DNA from: Gemmataceae bacterium
GTDB taxonomy: Bacteria > Planctomycetota > Planctomycetia > Gemmatales > Gemmataceae
Reading direction: 5' to 3'
Assembly: GCA_020847555.1 (NCBI GenBank)
Contig: JADLBT010000099.1
Span: forward strand, 1 to 14,976
DNA: 14,976 nt
A program made the position numbers and the translations under genes. Shown piece after piece: positions 8,501 to 13,144 of the stretch (position 1 is its first letter; every line of letters begins with the position of its first letter). A model generated the notes under the pieces. The model made no database searches. It saw nothing but the letters and a program-made list of their open reading frames with translations, and was not told where the DNA came from.

Positions 8501-11500
8501 CCGGGATACGGTGCCCGCGGAAGGTCTGGACGACCTCGCCGGACGCCAGGTCCAGCAAGGTAACGGTCCCGTTCGTACACCCCGCGAGAACCCGCTTGCC
8601 GTCCGCCGACGCAACCAGGGAGGCGACACGCGCCCCGTAGGTGTCCATCCGGCGCACCTCCTTGCCGGTGGCGGCATCCCACAGACGCACGGTGCCGCTC
8701 TCCTCGCCGGTCAGCAACTGCTTGCCTCCCGGCAGGAAGACCCCGACCAGGAAGAACCGGGCGGCAGTTCCCAGGCGGCACACCTCCTTGCCGTCGTTCA
8801 GGTCCATCACCCGGGCGCCGACCGGGCTCATGATGAGGGCGCGGCGGCCGTCCGGCGCGAGTGTCATGGCCGGCGCCGGTATCCCGGCGATTTCGCGCGT
8901 CTCCTTCCCGGCGGGAAGGTCCAGGATTCGGTACTTGCCGTCGGTGCCGGCCGCGAGCAGGCGGTCGCCGCGGGCCGACAGGACCAGCCCCAGCAGCCCC
9001 TTCACACCACTTTCCAGGCGGCCCACCTCGCCGACAAAGTCCGGCCCCCGCGTTACCTCGATCCGCAGGGTCTGGCCGGCCTGCAGGTTAAATTCCACCG
9101 GCGCGATGCGCAGCGCGCGAACGTTACCGGGCGCCATCTGCACGGTGTACTGGCCGGCGAGCAGCCTCTGCGGCCGGCCGCCCGCCGGGGTGAGGGGCCG
9201 CACCCCGCCGCCGGTCCGCTTGAGAAGCAGCGTGACGGCTGGCGTGTCGGAGTTGAGGACGACCAGACCCCGGCCGCCCGCGGTCGCCGACGGAGGCGGC
9301 CCGGACGGCAGGCGCCAGATGCGCGCCGTCCGGTCCGCGCTGCCGGTCACCGCCCGGGTGCCGTCCAGGGAGACGGCCAGTTCCTTGATGATGCCGGTGT
9401 GGCCGACGAACCGGGCCTCCTCCTCGCCGCCGAGCAGATCCCACACCCGGACCGTGCGGTCCGTCCCGACCGAGACGGCGCGCCGGCCGTCCGGGGTGAA
9501 GGCGGCGGCGTAAACGATGCCCTGGTGGCCGCGCAGGCAGAGCACCGCCTCGCCGGTCGCGGTATCCCACAGCCGGACCGTCCCGTCGTGGCTGGCCGAC
9601 AGCACCTGCTTGCTGTCCGGCGAGAGAGCCCCCTTCCAGACCGGCCCTGTGTGCCCCCGGATGCACCGGACCTCCCTGCCCGTCTCAACGTTCCAGAGCC
9701 GCAGAGTGTGGTCGTCGCTGCTGGACAGCGCGAACTTGCCGTCGTGGCTCCAGCTGACGCTTTGGACGTTGTGCGTGTGGCCGGTGAAGCGACGCAGCAC
9801 GGTGCCCGTCCGGGCGTCCCACAGGTAGACAAGCCGGTCCGTGGTGCCGGCCGAGAGCGCGTACTTGCCATCCGGGGAGTACGCCAGCCCGCCGACCTGG
9901 CCGACGTGTCCCTGGAACCGCCGCAGTTCCTTCCCGGTCGCCATGTCCCACTGGCGCAGGCTCGAATCGCTGGCTCCGCTCAGGGCATACTTGCCGTCCG
10001 GGGAAACGGCCAGCGCCAGGAACTGTCCGCCCGGAGAGGCCATACTCATGACCTGCCCGGTGTCGGCGTTAAACCGGAACAGCTTGCCGTCCCAGCCGCC
10101 GGTGAGGATCTCGCCCCCGTCGGGTGTGAAGGCCACCGGGCAGACCTCGCCGATGTGGCCGCGCAGGACCAGCATTTCCCCGGGCTTGTCGGTCGCCTCG
10201 GGGCCGCCGCGGACCGGCCGGGGCCGCGGGACAGCCCACCAGCGCAGCACGAAGTCGCGCCCCTTGACCCACTGCCCGTCCACGAAATTAGCGCCGCCAG
10301 CCGACAGTGCGTGCCGGCCGCCCGGCGCCACTGCCACGGCCAGCACGCCGTCGGCGTGGCCCGGCAGTCGCCTGCGCTCCTGCCGGGTCGGCACGTCCCA
10401 GACGCGCACGGTCCGGTCGGCGCTGCCGGAAAGGAGTTGCCGGCCCTCCGGCGAGAACGCCAGCGCGGTGACCGCGCCGGCGTGCCCGATGAGCTTGCGG
10501 GCCGGCAGGCCAGTCCGCACGTTCCAGATCTGCACGAGGTTGTCCTGGCCACCCGTCGCGACCTGGCTGCCGTCCGGGCTGAAGGCGACACACAGCGCCG
10601 CGCCCACGTGCCGCCCCCGGACGCGCGCCTTGCCGGCGTCCGCGACGTCCCACAGGAGCAACGTCCCGTCGGCGCCGACTGACGCGACCAGCTGGCCGTC
10701 GGGGGAGAACGTGACTCCGTACACAGTCCCGGTGTGGTCGGCGAGTTCCTGCCGCGCCTTGCCGGTTTCGACGTCCCACAGGCGCACCACCTTGTCGGCG
10801 CCGCCGGACGCGGCCAGCCGGCCGTCCGCCGAGAAGGCGACGGCGCGCACCGCCCCCTTGTGGCCGGTGAACTGGCGGACCTCGGCGCGGATGCTCACGC
10901 CCCAGAGCCGCACGATGCCGTCCGCGCCGCCGGACAGGGCGAGCGTGCCGTCGGGCGAGAAGGCGACCGCGAGCACCTCCGTGTCGGGCTTACCGAGGCG
11001 CGCCAGCTCCTTCCCGGTCGCCGCGTCCCACAGGCGCAGGGTGCGGTCGCCATCGGGCGCCCCGCTGCCGGACAGCGCCTGGCGCCCGTCCGGCGACAGG
11101 GCGAGAGCCTGCACCGGCCCCTGATGTCCGTCGAGCCGGCGCAGCTCCCCGACCGTCTCCGGCCCCGTGCCAAGGATCTCATAACTGTTGCGGGTCACGC
11201 TTATGCGGGCCGCGGTGATGTCCTGTCCCTCCGCCCCGTCCACCCACGCGACGTCGTACTCGCCCGCGTCCAGCTCGACCGCGGCGCTGGTGCCCGGACG
11301 CAGGACCGCCACCTGCCGGCCGTCCTGGCGGACGACCACCTCCCCGGCGTTCAGGCCCGGCCCGAGGGCGATCCGGCCCCGGTTGGTGGCCAGGCGGGAG
11401 AGATCGGCGCGGAACAGCCAGCCGACCACCGCCAGCGCCGCCACCATGCCGACGAGGGCGGCCACGGTCGCGGGCCGTCGCCGCGCCCACCGGAACGCCC

Positions 11501-12752
11501 GCCCCAGCGGGCCGAGCGGCCGGGCTCGGATCGGCTCGCCGTCGAGGAACCGGCGCAGGTCGTCGGCGAGCGCCTCCGCCGTGGCGTAGCGCTCGCGCGG
11601 CTCCTTACGCAGGCACTTGAGGCAGATCGTCTCCAGGTCGCGTGGGACGGTCGCCTGCAGCTGGTGCGGCGGCGTCACCTCCTTCGCCATGACCTGCAGG
11701 ACTGTCTCCAACGAGTTCGCCCCGCGGAATGGCGGCTGCCCGGTGAGGAGTTCGTAGAGGACGGCGCCGAGGGCGTAGATATCGACCGCCGGCCCGATTT
11801 CCTTCTTGCCGCCGGCCTGCTCGGGGGCCATGTAGCTCGGCGTCCCGAGGACGGCCCCGGTCTGCGTTTTGCCGTGGCCGGCGTCGAGCTTCTTGGCCAG
11901 GCCGAAATCGACGATCTTGGGGGTGCCGTCGGCCGCGAGCAGGACGTTGGCCGGCTTCAGGTCGCGGTGGACGATGCCCTCCTCGTGGGCGGCGTGGATG
12001 CCGCGGGCGAGCTGCTCGACCAGGGCGGCGGCCTTGTGTGCCTTGAGCTTCCGGCCGGCCGCCTTCTGGCCGAGACTGCCGCCATCGACGTACTCCAGGG
12101 CGAAGAACGGGCGCCCGCCCTGCTCGCCGACGGAGTAGATCTGCACGACGTTGGGGTGCTGGAGCTGGGCGATGGCCTCGGCCTCGACGCGGAAACGCTG
12201 CAGCTCGGCGGCGCTCGCGTGGCCCCCGGCGAGGATCATCTTGAGGGCGACGATGCGGTTCAGCCGGACGTGGCGGGCGCGGTAGACGACACCCATGCCG
12301 CCGCGGCCGATCTCCTCGAGGATCTCGAAGCCGGCCACCCGCGGCATGCTGGCCTCGCGCACACTGCGGTACGCCCCGGAGGCCGTCCCGGCCCCCTCGG
12401 TCGGCGGACTGTCGGCGGACCGAATCGCGTGGGCGCTGTCTCCCTGCTCGGTCCGGTCGGCAACTGAGGGGAGGCTGAGGGGGTTCGGTTTCGGCGGGGG
12501 GATCTTCCCCGCGAGCGATGGCAGGGTGATGCCGTGGTCGGGCGGGGTGGGCGGGTTAGGGGCGTAGGCGATCGTCGCGCCGCCGGCCGGCGTGGCCGAG
12601 GCCGCCGGGTAGTCCGTCAGGTCGGACGCGGGAACCTCCTGGCCGGGTTGTCCGCAGCGCGGGCAGGTGGTATCGGCCAGGGTGGGCGCGGACGAATGAC
12701 CGCGGAGTTCTTCCCACTGATGGCCCTGAGGGCAGCGCAGTAGCCGGGACAT
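5550..12752 (-). CDS. Giant transmembrane Ser/Thr protein kinase with four PEGA-like modules and 35 WD40 blades (kinase B), complete
   Basis: The product is 2400 aa. A zinc-ribbon-like motif (C7-P-x-G-H11-x-W, C30-P-x-C33-G) and a Pro-rich linker lead to the kinase domain (about 142-403): GRGGMG 149-154, K171, helix-C E190, HRDLKPAN 262-269, DFG 282-284, APE 309-311, all intact. The transmembrane helix is about 428-447. PEGA-like modules lie at about 459-537, 1162-1244, 1544-1627 and 1925-2001. The WD40 blocks are 541-1148 (14 blades), 1247-1530 (7), 1628-1917 (7) and 2104-2388 (7). A charged, probably helical linker (2008-2100) precedes the last block. The reading frame is open to an ATG at 12890, but 12752 is chosen: it has GAGGTG 4 bases upstream and places the Cys motif at the N-terminus exactly as in kinase A. 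The expected topology is cytoplasmic kinase and external propellers. Kinase A follows on the same strand; the hydrolase gene is divergent. The kinase call is secure; the signal sensed is unknown. Confidence 0.95.
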   Translation of the reverse strand: MSRLLRCPQGHQWEELRGHSSAPTLADTTCPRCGQPGQEVPASDLTDYPAASATPAGGATIAYAPNPPTPPDHGITLPSLAGKIPPPKPNPLSLPSVADRTEQGDSAHAIRSADSPPTEGAGTASGAYRSVREASMPRVAGFEILEEIGRGGMGVVYRARHVRLNRIVALKMILAGGHASAAELQRFRVEAEAIAQLQHPNVVQIYSVGEQGGRPFFALEYVDGGSLGQKAAGRKLKAHKAAALVEQLARGIHAAHEEGIVHRDLKPANVLLAADGTPKIVDFGLAKKLDAGHGKTQTGAVLGTPSYMAPEQAGGKKEIGPAVDIYALGAVLYELLTGQPPFRGANSLETVLQVMAKEVTPPHQLQATVPRDLETICLKCLRKEPRERYATAEALADDLRRFLDGEPIRARPLGPLGRAFRWARRRPATVAALVGMVAALAVVGWLFRADLSRLATNRGRIALGPGLNAGEVVVRQDGRQVAVLRPGTSAAVELDAGEYDVAWVDGAEGQDITAARISVTRNSYEILGTGPETVGELRRLDGHQGPVQALALSPDGRQALSGSGAPDGDRTLRLWDAATGKELARLGKPDTEVLAVAFSPDGTLALSGGADGIVRLWGVSIRAEVRQFTGHKGAVRAVAFSADGRLAASGGADKVVRLWDVETGKARQELADHTGTVYGVTFSPDGQLVASVGADGTLLLWDVADAGKARVRGRHVGAALCVAFSPDGSQVATGGQDNLVQIWNVRTGLPARKLIGHAGAVTALAFSPEGRQLLSGSADRTVRVWDVPTRQERRRLPGHADGVLAVAVAPGGRHALSAGGANFVDGQWVKGRDFVLRWWAVPRPRPVRGGPEATDKPGEMLVLRGHIGEVCPVAFTPDGGEILTGGWDGKLFRFNADTGQVMSMASPGGQFLALAVSPDGKYALSGASDSSLRQWDMATGKELRRFQGHVGQVGGLAYSPDGKYALSAGTTDRLVYLWDARTGTVLRRFTGHTHNVQSVSWSHDGKFALSSSDDHTLRLWNVETGREVRCIRGHTGPVWKGALSPDSKQVLSASHDGTVRLWDTATGEAVLCLRGHQGIVYAAAFTPDGRRAVSVGTDRTVRVWDLLGGEEEARFVGHTGIIKELAVSLDGTRAVTGSADRTARIWRLPSGPPPSATAGGRGLVVLNSDTPAVTLLLKRTGGGVRPLTPAGGRPQRLLAGQYTVQMAPGNVRALRIAPVEFNLQAGQTLRIEVTRGPDFVGEVGRLESGVKGLLGLVLSARGDRLLAAGTDGKYRILDLPAGKETREIAGIPAPAMTLAPDGRRALIMSPVGARVMDLNDGKEVCRLGTAARFFLVGVFLPGGKQLLTGEESGTVRLWDAATGKEVRRMDTYGARVASLVASADGKRVLAGCTNGTVTLLDLASGEVVQTFRGHRIPVFGVALSPDGRLALSASADGTARLWDIQNGREVRRLVDNRGPLYGAAFSPDSRRAFTWGTRSHFAAWEVSSGRRLYTSPNVANAALRTVAVAPDAALAAWAEMDGTIHLVQLPGPAFDPGPLAGNIGELILDLEGLAGTVLIKQNGQEVQRPARPLGIGFNINLPLPAGTYDLEWTGRPLGTALTAPRVTLQPGAQQIVGVRRGPTFVGEIHRVSLGTGPGRAGLLLPDGRHALYSQQDGDLMLWDVEAGRVVRLLKGHIGNVLALTATADGKRVGTAGLDGTLRVWDVAAGKELARIETPKQLRVTPGAFALSPDGSQALCGLTGRLCLLETAGGDVVREFAVAPDQPIANVVLSPDGRRALTGDQFGAVTVWDVATGKGKVLTSGEGMRNQITVFSPDGRRAIVGGLDQVARLWDLDRREDLHRFRFGGVGVYSAAFSPDGARVALSCSDSSLRLWDVALREEVYRSSIGSGGTSMTFTPDGRRLLLAAYSGLSVRQLPGPGYPRGQLIVRSDPIDATVLIKSATLKPLTAYLGGGGDRVFNLQEGPRQLELQAAGPSPVALSADRIEIRANKIHTVHVRRVLAPLAPPDPARLAAAEKELKVLQTKKADTDPERERLRGDLHTFLNTFRGLPPTLEAARAMQELPSPLDRLARAKIPAALLTTLGGGDARRAPPELAAVLGDMRQPHPEVRAIAFAPDGKQLATGGSDGTVSLWDLAAEGKEPRSWAVHPGGVWAVAFSPDGKLLATAGEDRLAVLWDAATGKKVRELKEHGLAVRCVAFSPDGQTVATGADRIRLWRVEGNAAPQLFPLLPGAVQDLAFSPDGKLLAAGGTDNRIHLHDVADGKQLRGLAGYRGTRDGLAFSPDGRVLASLSWGGVVLWETATGTQVRRLNFRRGNTPRAVAWWSGGPPVAAVGTDGVVILWDPETGDETDSVRLPGASGPAGPLAWSPEGRHLAIGHGRFVSILRLAGPTNVPKRQER
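6981..9269 (-). repeat. Tandem duplication of a PEGA-like plus seven-blade propeller module inside kinase B
   Basis: PEGA-like modules 2, 3 and 4 of kinase B start at residues 1162, 1544 and 1925, a spacing of 382 and 381 residues. Each of the two intervals holds one PEGA-like module and seven WD40 blades. The module ends share GP-x-FVGE followed by the entry strand: V-T-R-G-P-D-F-V-G-E at 1233-1242 and V-R-R-G-P-T-F-V-G-E at 1618-1627. Near-equal spacing plus shared junction residues points to duplication of a unit of about 1145 bases. The blades have diverged, so it is probably old. Confidence 0.7.
9303..11138 (-). repeat. WD40-blade coding array, first block of kinase B (14 blades)
   Basis: Fourteen consecutive units of about 42 codons occupy residues 539-1150. 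Their first residues are near 542, 590, 630, 672, 715, 756, 799, 865, 907, 948, 992, 1034, 1076 and 1118. Most carry the GH dipeptide, SPDG turn and LWD/VWD ending. Blade 7 carries an insertion and a Pro-rich tail that marks the break between two seven-blade propellers. Confidence 0.85.
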
Positions 12753-12756
12753 GGGG

Positions 12757-12762
12757 CACCTC
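12757..12762 (-). promoter_or_regulatory. Ribosome-binding site that fixes the kinase B start
   Basis: GAGGTG on the minus strand lies 4 bases before the ATG at 12752. It supports this internal ATG over the in-frame ATG at 12890, which would add 46 residues with no counterpart in kinase A. Confidence 0.65.
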
Positions 12763-12803
12763 GGAGCGGGGGCGGAAAACGAGAACAGCCGCTCAGATGG
12801 ACG

Positions 12804-12809
12804 ATAATA
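12804..12809 (-). promoter_or_regulatory. Candidate -10 element for kinase B
   Basis: TATTAT on the minus strand (5 of 6 matches to TATAAT) is a rare AT-rich spot in a very GC-rich region. It lies about 51 bases upstream of the ATG, which would give a leader of roughly 45 bases. No good -35 hexamer is seen 16-18 bases further upstream, so this is only a candidate. Confidence 0.3.
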
Positions 12810-13022
12810 CCCCGGAAGGGCGCGCGTCGCGGTCGCGAGATCTCCCGGTGGACGGCACAGAGAACTGTACGCAGTGATTGGGTCCGTCACCCGGTCTCAG
12901 GCGGGTCCGCTACCAACGGTCACCGCCCCCGCGGGCGGCGGCACATGTTCTGAGAGTCGGGTGCGTACCGGCTGATTCTACCGCGCGGCCGGATCGACGC
13001 AAGGGGCTGGCGCCCTGCGCGT

Positions 13023-13046
13023 CCGGCGCCGGTCCGCCGGCGCCGG
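13023..13046. repeat. Perfect 10-bp hairpin made of two copies of a self-palindrome
   Basis: CCGGCGCCGG at 13023-13032 and again at 13037-13046 are separated by TCCG. Each copy is its own reverse complement, so the pair is at once a direct repeat and a perfect hairpin with a 4-base loop. It ends 98 bases before the hydrolase ATG. No T-tract follows on either strand and the flanking genes diverge, so a terminator is unlikely. A regulator-binding site or a stable 5'-leader stem is possible. Confidence 0.5.
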
Positions 13047-13133
13047 GTGGGGAACTTGGCACCGGCTGACGTTCCGTGTAACCCTATCGTCGTCCCGCAG
13101 CGTCCGTGTCCTCGCCTCACCAGGCCGCCCGTT

Positions 13134-13137
13134 GGAG
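13134..13137 (+). promoter_or_regulatory. Ribosome-binding site of the sialidase-like gene
   Basis: GGAG lies 7 bases before the ATG at 13145. The frame upstream is closed by TAA at 13079-13081, with only a GTG at 13106 as an alternative. The ATG gives a classic signal peptide immediately, so it is preferred. Confidence 0.65.
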
Positions 13138-13144
13138 ACCCGCC

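Larger units (their letters stand above)
12753..13144. other. Divergent intergenic region between kinase B and the sialidase-like gene
   Basis: No convincing gene lies here; the short open frames show no family-like residues or good ribosome-binding sites. It contains the kinase B ribosome-binding site, a candidate -10 for kinase B at 12804-12809, a GC hairpin CCGCCC/GGGCGG at 12923-12938, a perfect 10-bp hairpin at 13023-13046, an in-frame TAA at 13079-13081 upstream of the hydrolase start, and the hydrolase ribosome-binding site. Both flanking genes are transcribed outward, so it should hold both promoters. No convincing promoter could be assigned to the hydrolase. Confidence 0.8.

Noticed and set aside
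8178..12467. Long plus-strand open frames (834 and 577 codons, 8178-10682 and 10734-12467) opposite kinase B
   Set aside because: Same antisense effect; their periodic motifs are mirror images of the WD40 blades.
1..12752. Tandem repeats as a possible CRISPR array or satellite
   Set aside because: The roughly 126-base period is explained fully by in-frame WD40 blades. There are no identical repeats with unique spacers.
12753..12890. 46-residue N-terminal extension of kinase B to the ATG at 12890
   Set aside because: It has no counterpart in kinase A, would bury the Cys motif, and contains the candidate -10. The internal ATG at 12752 has a good ribosome-binding site.
12878..13069. Short plus-strand open frame of 63 codons in the divergent intergenic region
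   Set aside because: No ribosome-binding site and no recognisable residues; composition is that of untranslated GC-rich DNA.
13055..13081. TTGGCA-like -35 and possible sigma-54-like TGGCAC upstream of the hydrolase
   Set aside because: No acceptable -10 at 16-18 bases and no TTGC at the spacing sigma-54 needs.
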